Assembly (NCBI GenBank): GCA_016721005.1
Contig: JADKJM010000016.1
Span: 496,001-560,000 of the forward strand
DNA length: 64,000 nt
Direction of reading: 5' to 3'
Source of the DNA: Flavobacteriales bacterium
Lineage (GTDB): Bacteria > Bacteroidota > Bacteroidia > Flavobacteriales_F > PHOS-HE28
The translations under genes were made by a program, and so were the position numbers. The notes beneath the pieces were generated by a model. It saw only the letters and a program-made list of their open reading frames with translations. It had not been told where the DNA came from and searched no databases. Below, in pieces: positions 7,207-15,998 of the stretch; position 1 is the stretch's first letter, and every line of letters starts with the position of its first letter.

Positions 7207-8817
7207 ATGCGCATCTCCGGCAATCTGGTGGACATCGAGAGCGCGACGATCATTCCGTCCACCGTTCACATCGCGGAAGGCCGGATCAGCGCGATCGAGC
7301 ATACCCCGAACGCGGATCCGGGCTTCCTGCTTCCGGGCTTCATTGATGCGCACGTACATGTGGAGAGCTCCATGTTGGTGCCCAGTGAATTCGCACGATT
7401 GGCGGTCACCCACGGCACGGTCGCCACGATCAGTGATCCGCACGAGATCGCGAACGTGCTCGGCACCAAAGGCGTGGACTATATGATCGCGAACGGTCGC
7501 GAGGTACCCTTCCACTTCTTCTTCGGCGCACCGAGTTGCGTGCCCGCCACGGTGTTCGAGACCGCTGGTGCGCGCATCGATAGCGACGCCGTGGGCAAAC
7601 TGCTGGAACGACCCGAGGTGCTCTACCTCAGCGAAATGATGGACTTCCCCGGCGTGCTCAACGGCGATACAGAAGTGCTGAAGAAGATCGCACACGCGCA
7701 CCGCCTCGGGAAACCGGTTGATGGTCACGCACCGGGTTTGCACGGTGATCTGGCCAAGCGCTACATCGCTGCTGGCATCAGCACCGACCACGAGTGTTTC
7801 ACGCGCGAAGAGGCGGAAGGAAAACTGAAACACGGCATGCACATCCTTGTGCGTGAAGGATCAGCGGCGAAGAACTTCGAAGCGCTCATCGACCTACTGC
7901 ACGACCATGCCGACCGCATGATGCTGTGCAGCGATGACAAGCATCCGGACGGTCTGGTGGAAGGCCACATCAATCTGCTGTGCGAACGTGCGGTGAAGCG
8001 CGGCATCGATTTGTTCAAAGTGCTTCGTGCTGCTTGCATCAACCCGATCGTTCACTACAAACTGCCCGTGGGCCGACTGCGCGTGGGCGATCCCGCCGAC
8101 TTCATCATCGCAGAGGACCTCACACGATTCCGGGTGAAACGCACGTACATCAAGGGCCAGCTTGTGGCTGAGGAAGGCCGCAGTTTGATAGAGCGCGTGA
8201 CGGTCGACCGCGTCAATCGTTTCGTGCGCTCACCCATTCAGGTTGAAGAACTCCTGGTCGAAGCGCAGTCCGGGGATCTCCTGGTCATCGAAGCCTTGGA
8301 TGGTCAATTGATCACGAACAAGCGATGGATACCGCCGACGGTGATCGCGGAGCATTGCGTCGCCGACACTCGCAAGGACCTCTTGAAGATCGCCGTGGTG
8401 AACCGTTACACCGAAGCACCTGTTGCCGTGGGTTGGATCGCCGGTACCGGATTCCAACGCGGCGCGATCGCAGGAAGCGTGGCGCACGACAGCCACAACA
8501 TCGTGGCGGTCGGCACCAACGATGCGGATCTCTGCGCCGCGATCAATCTTGTGGTGGAACATCGCGGTGGAGTGTGTTTGGCGCATGGCGATCATCACCG
8601 TGTGCTTCCGTTGCCCGTTGCGGGCTTGATGTCCGACGGTGACGCCTACACCGTGGCCGATGCCTACGCCACCCTGGACCGGGAAGCCAAAGCCTTGGGC
8701 AGCACGCTTTCCGCACCTTACATGACCCTCTCCTTCATGGCCCTGCTTGTGATCCCGCATTTGAAGATGAGCGACCTCGGCCTGTTCGACGGCGATGCAT
8801 TCCGCTTGATGCGCTGA
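7207..8817 (+). CDS. ade: adenine deaminase
   Basis: This 536-residue member of the amidohydrolase superfamily converts adenine to hypoxanthine in purine salvage. The metal-binding segment PGFIDAHVHVESSMLVPSEF near residues 40-60, the HGTVATISDPHEIANV block and the later SDDKHPDGLVEGHINLL motif are characteristic of bacterial Ade/AdeC. The C-terminal part contains GTNDADLCAAINLV and LPLPVAGLMSD, as in this family. It is intact and of normal length, and runs in the same direction as dnaJ after an 80-nt gap. Confidence 0.93.
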   Translation: MRISGNLVDIESATIIPSTVHIAEGRISAIEHTPNADPGFLLPGFIDAHVHVESSMLVPSEFARLAVTHGTVATISDPHEIANVLGTKGVDYMIANGREVPFHFFFGAPSCVPATVFETAGARIDSDAVGKLLERPEVLYLSEMMDFPGVLNGDTEVLKKIAHAHRLGKPVDGHAPGLHGDLAKRYIAAGISTDHECFTREEAEGKLKHGMHILVREGSAAKNFEALIDLLHDHADRMMLCSDDKHPDGLVEGHINLLCERAVKRGIDLFKVLRAACINPIVHYKLPVGRLRVGDPADFIIAEDLTRFRVKRTYIKGQLVAEEGRSLIERVTVDRVNRFVRSPIQVEELLVEAQSGDLLVIEALDGQLITNKRWIPPTVIAEHCVADTRKDLLKIAVVNRYTEAPVAVGWIAGTGFQRGAIAGSVAHDSHNIVAVGTNDADLCAAINLVVEHRGGVCLAHGDHHRVLPLPVAGLMSDGDAYTVADAYATLDREAKALGSTLSAPYMTLSFMALLVIPHLKMSDLGLFDGDAFRLMR

Positions 8818-8829
8818 ACCGCTGCCATC

Positions 8830-8837
8830 TACTTTCG
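8830..8837 (+). promoter_or_regulatory. -7 box immediately before a start codon
   Basis: TACTTTCG ends 4 nt before the ATG at 8842. The spacing would give an almost leaderless mRNA if that ATG is used. Confidence 0.45.
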
Positions 8838-8841
8838 ATCC

Positions 8842-9465
8842 ATGTCCGCACGCCAATTCATTCTACCGATCGTCCTGTTCGCGTTCGGGTGCGGAGTGCA
8901 ACGCGATGTGGTGCAGGAAGGTCGCTTCCAGAAGCGAACGCACCAGGGCGGGTGGCACGTTGACCTTCACAAGAAGACATCAGAGAACGATCGCACCGCA
9001 ACGCGCCTGCGTCACATCAAGGTGGGATCGATCGTACATCCATCGCCACTGATCGCAATTGATGACCGCTTGCTCGCCACAACGAATAGCGGTCCTAGCC
9101 TCTTCGTATCCCCTCCATCACGCGCATCGGATCCGGTATGTGCGGAGGAATTGTTGCCGGTACGTTCAACCATCACCCTTCAGGAAGAGGACGAGAACCT
9201 GATGCCACGGAAGAAGTTGAACGCGTTGGCGATCCCCGCGTTGGTCATGGCCTTGGTCACTGTGGGGCTTGGTTTCTCGCAGAACCTTTGGTTGCTGGTC
9301 GGCGCCATTGTGGTCACGCTTGTTCTTGTGGCGCTTTCCATGCGTCGCATCCGGCGGTATGAACAGGGCGGTAAAGGATTCACTTTCGCCGCACTCATGA
9401 TCGGGGTCCTCGCGGCACTGCTCACCGCGCTCTCCATCGCGCGCTACGGGATCGATCAGTGGTGA
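8842..9465 (+). CDS. putative lipoprotein with C-terminal membrane helices
   Basis: The protein has 207 residues. A signal peptide ends in a lipobox-like FAFGC (Cys17), followed by QKRTHQGGWHVDL, a pattern I have seen in several Flavobacteriales proteins of unknown role (a Q-K/R-R...GW-H-V-D-L block). After a low-complexity middle come two predicted membrane segments (about residues 143-165 and 178-197) separated by a basic loop. A lipobox combined with C-terminal helices is unusual. The helices look like the short DUF4190-type pair. It overlaps the convergent GluQRS gene by 10 nt. Function unknown. Confidence 0.6.
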   Translation: MSARQFILPIVLFAFGCGVQRDVVQEGRFQKRTHQGGWHVDLHKKTSENDRTATRLRHIKVGSIVHPSPLIAIDDRLLATTNSGPSLFVSPPSRASDPVCAEELLPVRSTITLQEEDENLMPRKKLNALAIPALVMALVTVGLGFSQNLWLLVGAIVVTLVLVALSMRRIRRYEQGGKGFTFAALMIGVLAALLTALSIARYGIDQW

Positions 9466-10337
9466 TCCTGCGTGGCCGCATTGGCCGATCCACCCAGTAT
9501 GGTGTTCGCACGTAGGTGCAGTCCATCCGCAGCGCCCTCGATCCCTCGCATCGCTTTCAACGCCAATGCACTTTCAGACTTGGACAACTTGTGCCCTTGT
9601 GCATCGGTGATCAGTGGATGATGCAGGAAACGCACTTGCTTGAATGATCCAAGGCCCAAGCGATCCGCCATGTAGAGTTGGCACGCCGTGCTCGGCAGGA
9701 GATCATTCCCCCGAACGATGATCGTGGTCCCGTATTCCACATCATCGGTCAAGGATGCGATCTGGTAGGCGGGATGCCCAGGACCCTCCGGAGTTGCACG
9801 TTGACGAAGCACCGGGTCCGTGATCAGGTCGGCCGGGGTCAACATGATCGCTTCCCCGAAAACCTGTTCCATGCGGACCATGGCATCCTGCGGAAGATGG
9901 AGCCGCCACACCACATCCGGGCCACCGAAGGCAAGGTTCCTCGCCCGGCAATCACATCGCCTGCTCCCTTTCAATTGGTGTTCCTGGAAGGTGGATCGGG
10001 AACACCGACAGGCGTACAGATCACCTTGTTCCTTCAGCAATTCCAGATGATCCATGTAACGTGTGATCCGATGCTGCTGGGACCAATTGCGTTCGTGATC
10101 GTGCCGATCGCGCGGACCGTCAGTCCAAGCGATGCCCAGCCAGCGCAGGGAAGCGAAGATGTCATCGACGTATGCCGGTCGCTCGCGCTCCGCGTCCAGG
10201 TCATCGATCCGCAAACGCAGCCGCGCGTGGTTCTGCTTGGCGAGTTGCGCCGTGATCAGGAAGGCGATCGCGTTCCCCTCATGAAGGAAACCGCTCGGCG
10301 TCGGAGCGATCCGCATACGATGGAGATCGGGGGTCAC
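9456..10337 (-). CDS. glutamyl-Q tRNA(Asp) synthetase-like protein
   Basis: This is a class I aminoacyl-tRNA synthetase-like catalytic domain without an anticodon-binding domain, about 286-293 residues. The signatures are RIAPTPSGFLHEGNA (a HIGH-type motif, here HEGN), the four-Cys cluster with CRC and CDC near residues 109-130, and HKLSKSE (KMSKS type) near residue 255. This is the GluQRS architecture, which attaches glutamate to queuosine on tRNA-Asp. The listed start is a GTG. The ATG at 10316 (MRIAPTPSG) fits family N-termini better, and the -7 box at 10349-10342 also favours it. Confidence 0.85.
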   Translation of the reverse strand: MTPDLHRMRIAPTPSGFLHEGNAIAFLITAQLAKQNHARLRLRIDDLDAERERPAYVDDIFASLRWLGIAWTDGPRDRHDHERNWSQQHRITRYMDHLELLKEQGDLYACRCSRSTFQEHQLKGSRRCDCRARNLAFGGPDVVWRLHLPQDAMVRMEQVFGEAIMLTPADLITDPVLRQRATPEGPGHPAYQIASLTDDVEYGTTIIVRGNDLLPSTACQLYMADRLGLGSFKQVRFLHHPLITDAQGHKLSKSESALALKAMRGIEGAADGLHLRANTILGGSANAATQDHH

Positions 10338-10341
10338 TCTG

Positions 10342-10349
10342 CAAACCTA
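10342..10349 (-). promoter_or_regulatory. -7 box for the GluQRS-like gene
   Basis: The minus strand reads TAGGTTTG, a full match to TAnnTTTG, 4 nt before the GTG at 10337 and 25 nt before the ATG at 10316. Confidence 0.55.
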
Positions 10350-10416
10350 GCCGAAGGCACCCGTGCGGCATATAGCGCTAGGAAATGGCGACGTTCCTCA
10401 GGAACCGGTCATTGGC

Positions 10417-10424
10417 TACATTCG
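10417..10424 (+). promoter_or_regulatory. -7 box for hppA
   Basis: TACATTCG followed by CGGCCGC lies 66 nt before the hppA ATG. This leaves a 50-60 nt leader. Confidence 0.5.
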
Positions 10425-10490
10425 CGGCCGCTTACACCGAAGATCGGTGAAGGCTCTGAACGACAAGAACATACAAGAAACCGAATAGAT

Positions 10491-12707
10491 ATGGGAAGTG
10501 AATTGATGTATTACATCCCGCTGATGGGCGTGATCGGCCTGCTGGTGATGGTGGGTAAGGCCTTGTGGGTGAACAAGCAGGACGCCGGTGATGCGAACAT
10601 GCAGGAGCTCGCGGGCTACATCGCAAGCGGTGCTATCGCGTTCCTGAAAGCGGAATGGAAAGTACTGGGCGTTTTCGCCGCGATCGCAGCCGTGCTTCTC
10701 GCCTGGAGCGGAACGCTCGTGGAGCACAGCGATTGGGTGATCGCGATCGCTTTCCTCATCGGAGCCTTCTTCAGTGCATTCGCCGGGTGGATCGGTATGA
10801 GCATCGCCACCAAAGCGAACGTGCGTACCACGCAAGCGGCACGCACCAGTTTGGCGCAAGCGCTGAAAGTGAGTTTCAACGGTGGTACCGTGATGGGCCT
10901 CGGCGTAGCAGGCCTGGCCGTGATCGGTCTGAGTTCCTTGTTCATCGTGTTCCTTCATATGTACGTGACCGATGGCAACGCGAACGGCGAACAGATGATG
11001 CAGTGCCTGGAAGTACTCGCGGGCTTCTCGCTCGGTGCGGAAAGCATCGCGCTCTTCGCCCGCGTGGGCGGAGGCATCTACACCAAGGCGGCCGATGTTG
11101 GTGCCGACCTCGTAGGGAAAGTGGAAGCTGGCATCCCGGAGGATGACGCGCGCAACCCGGCGACGATCGCCGACAACGTGGGCGACAATGTGGGTGATGT
11201 GGCTGGTATGGGCGCCGACCTCTTCGGCAGCTACGTGGCAACCATGCTCGCGACCATGGTACTCGGACGTGAAGTGATCGCGAAGGGCGATGCCTTCAAC
11301 GGCCTCTCCCCCATCCTGCTTCCCATGGTGATCGCCGGTCTCGGCATCCTCTTCAGCATCATTGGCACCTTCTTCGTGCGCATCAACAAGGACAGTGACA
11401 GTGTGATGGCCGCCTTGAACAAAGGCAACTGGGGCGCGATGGTCCTCACGGCCGTCTCCAGCTACTTCGTGATCCAATGGATGCTGCCCGCCGACCTCGA
11501 GTTCGTGCGCGGCGATGTACACCTGATGATCTCGAGCATGAACGTGTTCTGGGCGATCATCCTCGGCCTGGTGGTGGGTACGCTCATGAGCATGGTCACC
11601 GAATACTACACCAGCATGGGCCGTCGTCCGGTGGACAGCATCGTGCAGAAGAGCGGCACGGGCCACGGCACCAATGTGATCGGTGGCTTGGCGATGGGCA
11701 TGGAGAGCACGGTGCTGCCGATCCTCATCCTTGCAGCGGGCATCTACGGTGCCTTCCACCTCGCTGGTCTCTACGGCGTAGCCATCGCTGCGGCAGGCAT
11801 GATGGCCACCACCGCCATGCAACTCGCGATCGATGCGTTCGGGCCCATTGCGGACAACGCCGGTGGAATAGCCGAGATGAGCCACCTGCCGAAGGAAGTG
11901 CGTGAGCGCACGGACAACCTCGATGCAGTGGGCAACACCACCGCTGCCACGGGTAAGGGCTTCGCGATAGCTTCCGCAGCACTCACCGCGCTCGCACTAT
12001 TCGCTGCCTACGTCGGTCTCGCAGGTATCACGGGCATCGATATCTACAAGGCCGACGTGCTGGCGATGTTGTTCGTGGGCGGCATGATCCCCTTCTTCTT
12101 CAGCTCCCTCGCCATCAGCGCGGTGGGCAAGGCGGCCATGGACATGGTGAAGGAAGTGCGTCGCCAGTTCCGTGAGATCCCCGGGATCATGGAAGGCACC
12201 GCGAAGCCGGAATACGAGAAGTGCGTGGCCATCAGCACCAAGGCCTCCATCCGCGAAATGATCGCGCCGGGCGCATTGGCATTGCTCTCACCGGTGATCG
12301 TCGGCTTCGCCTTCGGACCCGAAGCATTGGGTGGCCTGCTAGCGGGCATCACCGTAAGCGGTGTGCTCATGGGCATGTTCCAGAACAACGCCGGTGGCGC
12401 TTGGGACAATGCGAAGAAGAGCTTCGAGAAAGGCGTGATGATCGATGGCGTGGAATACAAGAAGGGCAGTGAGCCGCACAAAGCGGCCGTGACCGGCGAC
12501 ACCGTGGGTGATCCATTCAAGGACACCAGCGGACCTTCCATGAACATCCTCATCAAGCTGACCTCGATCGTCGCGCTCATCATCGCGCCGCACATCAACA
12601 AGAGCACCGTGCATGCCGCGCAGGACATCCCAGCGCATGTGCAACAGGTGGAGGTCACGCGCGACGCAGCGACGCAAGCCGCTGCGGTCGAAGTGAACGT
12701 GCAGTGA
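10491..12707 (+). CDS. hppA: membrane-bound K+-dependent pyrophosphatase (H+ and/or Na+ pump)
   Basis: This 738-residue integral membrane protein uses pyrophosphate hydrolysis to pump H+ or Na+ across the inner membrane. Start 10491 (MGSELMYYIPL) is the first ATG after the promoter. The frame is open further upstream, but that part lies antisense to the GluQRS gene. The substrate-site motif DVGADLVGKVEAGIPEDDAR and the DNVGDNVGDVAGMGADLF block are intact. The determinant region reads GNTTAATGKG. K+-independent enzymes have Lys and Thr where this has Ala and Gly, so a K+-dependent enzyme is predicted. The pumped ion is not certain. The C-terminal Ala/Val tail is hydrophilic. Confidence 0.95.
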   Translation: MGSELMYYIPLMGVIGLLVMVGKALWVNKQDAGDANMQELAGYIASGAIAFLKAEWKVLGVFAAIAAVLLAWSGTLVEHSDWVIAIAFLIGAFFSAFAGWIGMSIATKANVRTTQAARTSLAQALKVSFNGGTVMGLGVAGLAVIGLSSLFIVFLHMYVTDGNANGEQMMQCLEVLAGFSLGAESIALFARVGGGIYTKAADVGADLVGKVEAGIPEDDARNPATIADNVGDNVGDVAGMGADLFGSYVATMLATMVLGREVIAKGDAFNGLSPILLPMVIAGLGILFSIIGTFFVRINKDSDSVMAALNKGNWGAMVLTAVSSYFVIQWMLPADLEFVRGDVHLMISSMNVFWAIILGLVVGTLMSMVTEYYTSMGRRPVDSIVQKSGTGHGTNVIGGLAMGMESTVLPILILAAGIYGAFHLAGLYGVAIAAAGMMATTAMQLAIDAFGPIADNAGGIAEMSHLPKEVRERTDNLDAVGNTTAATGKGFAIASAALTALALFAAYVGLAGITGIDIYKADVLAMLFVGGMIPFFFSSLAISAVGKAAMDMVKEVRRQFREIPGIMEGTAKPEYEKCVAISTKASIREMIAPGALALLSPVIVGFAFGPEALGGLLAGITVSGVLMGMFQNNAGGAWDNAKKSFEKGVMIDGVEYKKGSEPHKAAVTGDTVGDPFKDTSGPSMNILIKLTSIVALIIAPHINKSTVHAAQDIPAHVQQVEVTRDAATQAAAVEVNVQ

Positions 12708-12720
12708 ACACACACGTCAA

Positions 12721-12754
12721 CGAAGAAGCCCCGGCTCGCGCCGGGGCTTCTTCG
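12721..12754. terminator. bidirectional terminator between hppA and a kinase gene
   Basis: Arms of 15 nt with core GAAGCCCCGG pair perfectly around a 4-nt loop, between two convergent genes (ends 12707 and 12773). Confidence 0.85.
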
Positions 12755-12772
12755 TTACCTATGCACTGACGA

Positions 12773-13516
12773 TCACCGCTTCTTCGCCGTGGCCTTTTCC
12801 TTCGCGCCGTTCTTGCTCGGCGCGCCCTTCGCCGTGACCTTCACGCTTGCCTTGGCAGGGACTTTCACTTCGGCTTTGGACTTCGCCGGTGCCTTCTCCA
12901 TCGGGAACAGACCGTGGATCTCGGCATCGATCGCATTGATGATGCGACCCAGATCCTCCGGATCGTTGTGGAACGCGTTCTCCTCCACGTCGATGATCAA
13001 AAGCTTGCCCTTGTCGTACTTCTCGATCCATCCATCGTAGCGCTCGTTCAACCGCTTCAAGTATTCGATGCTGATCGAGTTCTCGTAATCCCGGCCACGC
13101 TCCGCGATCTGCTTCACCAGCTTCTCCACCGGCGCTTGCAGATAGATGAGCAGGTCCGGCGGTTGGATACTGTGCTCCATGTTGAGGAACAAGTTGTGGT
13201 AGTTCTCGAAATCACGCGTGGTCATCAACCCCATGGCGTGCAGGTTCGGCGCGAAGATGAAGGCGTCCTCGTAGATGGTCCGGTCCTGGATCACATTGCG
13301 CCCGCTATTGCGGATCTCCAACAATTGCTCGAAGCGCGAGTTCAGGAAGAAGATCTGTAGGTTGAAGCTCCACCGCGCCATGTCCTTGTAGAAGTCGAAC
13401 AGATACGGGTTGTTGTCCACGGCCTCCTGCAATTGCTCCCATTTGTAGTGCTTGGCGAGCAGTTGTGTGAGGGTGGTCTTTCCGGAGCCGATGTTGCCTG
13501 CGATGGCGATGTGCAT
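12773..13516 (-). CDS. deoxynucleoside kinase with Lys/Ala-rich tail
   Basis: The protein has 247 residues from the ATG at 13516 (MHIAIAGNIGSGKTT). The P-loop is GNIGSGKTT. QDRTIYEDAFIF provides the DR-type catalytic region, and ERGRDYENSISIEYL forms the LID arginines. The fold matches the bacterial dNK/dGK-dAK family that phosphorylates deoxynucleosides for salvage. The last 40 or so residues (from EKAPAKSKAEV) form a Lys/Ala/Pro-rich low-complexity tail not needed for the fold. A second family member lies at 19377. Upstream frame extensions are not family-like. A -7 box (TATCTTCG on the minus strand, 13585-13578) precedes it. Confidence 0.88.
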   Translation of the reverse strand: MHIAIAGNIGSGKTTLTQLLAKHYKWEQLQEAVDNNPYLFDFYKDMARWSFNLQIFFLNSRFEQLLEIRNSGRNVIQDRTIYEDAFIFAPNLHAMGLMTTRDFENYHNLFLNMEHSIQPPDLLIYLQAPVEKLVKQIAERGRDYENSISIEYLKRLNERYDGWIEKYDKGKLLIIDVEENAFHNDPEDLGRIINAIDAEIHGLFPMEKAPAKSKAEVKVPAKASVKVTAKGAPSKNGAKEKATAKKR

Positions 13517-13630
13517 GGGAACGTTGCGGGTGATGAGTGATCGGGATCCGTCGCAAAAGGAAAGCGCGAACGGATGGCGAAGATACCGGCACATGTCATC
13601 GCATGTGGCGTTGTGGAAAAGTCGTGCGGA

Positions 13631-14449
13631 TCAATGGTCCGCTTCCGCTGGTTGCAGGACCTCGATCCTGTCCGCCAGCAGTAGGTACACGCGACTTCCT
13701 TCCGCCCGCAGTGCCCGTATTTCTTCCGCTGGATGGGTGGTTGCGATATCCACGATCGCGAAGGATCGCATGTCGTAGCGGTGGATCCCCGTCCCATCCA
13801 TGAACAGGATCGCATTGTCACGCACTTGCATGCAGCGCGCACCGGTGATCCCGATCGTTTTCATGTACGTGCCGAACAGATCGAAGACGAGGATGCCCTT
13901 GGTACCGGCATTCACATAAAGACGTGCATCGAGTTCCTGGAGGTCGAGCGGTTCCACGGTGAAGCCCAGCACCTGGTCCAATCGACCGGTGTGCGCAAGT
14001 CGGCGCAATTGGTTGTCCACACGGATCAGGGCCATCTCCTGTTGATCGAAGAACCAGAAGCAGTTCTGCACGCTCATGCATGCCTGCACGACCTGCGGAA
14101 ATCCCTTGCGCGGCAAATTGATCACACTGCCTTGCAAGCTGAGGGTATTGTCGAGCATGGCGATCTGGCCCTGCTCCGGTGCGAAGAGCATCGGCTTGAG
14201 CGAATAGAACGCATCGATGGTGCCGATGCGACCGAAGGTCTTGGTGCTGTTGCGAAGCCAACTACGGCCTCGTGCATCGAACAACCGCAGCTCATCACCC
14301 TGCAAGGCGTAGACATTCCCCAGTTCATCCGTAGTGAAGGTGTCGAAGGTGCCTTCGATGGAATAGGCTTTCTCCAAGGCGACCGGTTCCTGCGCCGAAG
14401 CAACAAGCGACAACAAACAAGCGAGGAAGGATAGTCGGAGCGGGTTCAT
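13631..14449 (-). CDS. secreted or periplasmic protein of unknown function
   Basis: The protein has 272 residues from the ATG at 14449. A signal peptide (LRLSFLACLLSLVASA) is followed by a mature part made of short beta-rich repeats resembling propeller blades (for example LFDARGRSWLRNSTKTFGRI, and VFDLFGTYMKTIGI). It resembles the Bacteroidota beta-propeller-like proteins found in the same genomic setting, but I cannot name a family. Its start overlaps the GH3 gene stop by 4 nt (ATGA on the minus strand), so the two are translationally coupled. Confidence 0.7.
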   Translation of the reverse strand: MNPLRLSFLACLLSLVASAQEPVALEKAYSIEGTFDTFTTDELGNVYALQGDELRLFDARGRSWLRNSTKTFGRIGTIDAFYSLKPMLFAPEQGQIAMLDNTLSLQGSVINLPRKGFPQVVQACMSVQNCFWFFDQQEMALIRVDNQLRRLAHTGRLDQVLGFTVEPLDLQELDARLYVNAGTKGILVFDLFGTYMKTIGITGARCMQVRDNAILFMDGTGIHRYDMRSFAIVDIATTHPAEEIRALRAEGSRVYLLLADRIEVLQPAEADH

Positions 14450-15957
14450 ACGGCAACAGGCGCGAGGAGGGATCCGATCAGCACGCGGTCGTTGCTGAGC
14501 CTTGGCATCTTGTTCTGTCCGCCCAGTTTTCCACGCTCGCGCATCCACGCATGGAACGTGCCACGGTCCACGACACGGATCAACGGTGCGCGCAACGCGA
14601 GATCGCCTTTTCGCTTGGCGTCGTAGTCCGAGTTGAGCGAACGCATGGTGGCGTCCAGCACTGCCGTGAACCGGTCGATGGATGCCGGTGTCTCCTCGAA
14701 TTCGATCACCCACTCATGCCCGCCTTGCGCATCGGAATCCATGTAGATGGGCGCGGCCGTGTACTCCGCGACCACCGCACCGGTGGCTTCGCAGGCAGCT
14801 TCGATACCACGATCGGCGTTCTCCACGATCAGTTCCTCCCCGAACGCATTGATAAAGCTCTTCGTCCGTCCGGTCACGTGGATCCGGTATGGCCGCGTGC
14901 TCGTGAACCGGACGGTATCACCGGGCATGTAGCGCCATAACCCGCCGTTGGTACTGATGAGGATGGCATACTGCACACCAGCCTCCACTTCCTCCAGCAG
15001 CAATGTCCGCGGCTGTTCCTTCCCGATCTCCTCCAGCGGCATGAACTCGTAGAAGATGCCGTAATCGAGCATCAGCAACAGGTCATTCTCACCGCGCCGG
15101 TCCTGGATCCCGAAGAAGCCCTCGCTGGCGTTGTAGCTCTCCAGGTAGTTCATCGTCGGCGATGGAATGAGCTCCTCGAACTGTTTGCGATACGGCCTGA
15201 AGCTCACGCCACCGTGCATGAAGAGCTCGAGGTTCGGCCATACCTCCATGATGTGCTTCTTTCCGGTGAGTTGCAGGATGCGCCGCAACAACACCAAGGT
15301 CCAGGAGGGCACGCCAGCGATGCAGCGCACATCCTCACGCATGGTCTCACGTGCCATCCGTTCGATCTTCTCCTCCCAGTTCTCCATCAACGCCGTTTCG
15401 ATCACTGGCGTGCGACGCACCTCCACCCAGATGGGCAGGTTGCGGATGATGATCGCGGACAGATCACCGCTATACGCATCATTCCTGAAATTCTCGATGG
15501 CGCTGCTCCCGCCCACCACCAGGCTCATGCCGTGGTACAACTTGCTTTCCGGGAATTGCTGGTAATGCAAGGCGATGAGGTCCTTGCCGCCCTTGTAGTG
15601 GCAATCCTCCAACGCTTCACGGCTCACCGGGATGTACTTGCTCCGGTCGCCGGTGGTGCCGCTGCTCTTCGCGAACCACTTCATGTCGGTGGGCCAAAGC
15701 AGGTTCTGTTCACCGGCGCGCAACCGGGCCACCCACTTCTTCACGTCCTCGTAATCCTGCACCGGAATGCGGCGCCGGAATTCATCCGGATCCGCGATGT
15801 TCCCATAGTCGTGCTTGCGTCCCCATTCGGTATAGCGTGCGGAACGGATGAGGGAATGGAAGACCTCGAGTTGCGCCATCGCCGGGTTGTCGCGGAACAA
15901 CTCGATCTGCTGCAAACGCTTCTTGATCAGGAAGGAGAACAGGGCGTTGAAGGGCAT
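14446..15957 (-). CDS. GH3 family acyl-adenylate-forming protein
   Basis: This 503-residue protein has features of the GH3 auxin-responsive promoter family: FAKSSGTTGDRSKYIPVS (the AMP/ATP-binding Ser/Thr-rich loop, about residues 96-113), YNASEGFFGIQ in the middle, and YMPGDTVRFT near residue 345. Plant GH3 enzymes conjugate amino acids to acyl acids through an adenylate. The substrate of the bacterial proteins is unknown. The length is normal. The promoter is back to back with that of the DUF2797 gene, and a secreted-protein gene follows in the same operon. Confidence 0.9.
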   Translation of the reverse strand: MPFNALFSFLIKKRLQQIELFRDNPAMAQLEVFHSLIRSARYTEWGRKHDYGNIADPDEFRRRIPVQDYEDVKKWVARLRAGEQNLLWPTDMKWFAKSSGTTGDRSKYIPVSREALEDCHYKGGKDLIALHYQQFPESKLYHGMSLVVGGSSAIENFRNDAYSGDLSAIIIRNLPIWVEVRRTPVIETALMENWEEKIERMARETMREDVRCIAGVPSWTLVLLRRILQLTGKKHIMEVWPNLELFMHGGVSFRPYRKQFEELIPSPTMNYLESYNASEGFFGIQDRRGENDLLLMLDYGIFYEFMPLEEIGKEQPRTLLLEEVEAGVQYAILISTNGGLWRYMPGDTVRFTSTRPYRIHVTGRTKSFINAFGEELIVENADRGIEAACEATGAVVAEYTAAPIYMDSDAQGGHEWVIEFEETPASIDRFTAVLDATMRSLNSDYDAKRKGDLALRAPLIRVVDRGTFHAWMRERGKLGGQNKMPRLSNDRVLIGSLLAPVAV

Positions 15958-15961
15958 GGTG

Positions 15962-15977
15962 GGAAGCTATCTTCCGC
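15962..15977. promoter_or_regulatory. overlapping divergent -7 boxes
   Basis: The plus strand reads TATCTTCCGC (15968-15977) towards the DUF2797 gene (ATG 15999). The minus strand reads TAGCTTCC (15969-15962) towards the GH3 gene (ATG 15957, only 4 nt away). The two boxes share the same TA, so transcription in the two directions may be mutually exclusive. Confidence 0.5.
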
Positions 15978-15998
15978 CCAAAAGGTAACCACTGCGAA

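Noticed and set aside
8042..8056. Further copy of the GATCGTTCAC motif
   Set aside because: It lies inside the adenine deaminase coding region, and the second block (CCCGAT at the right distance) is missing.
10416..11885. 489-codon minus-strand frame opposite hppA
   Set aside because: It is a shadow of strongly biased hppA codons, with a composition very rich in His, Ala and Glu and no domain.
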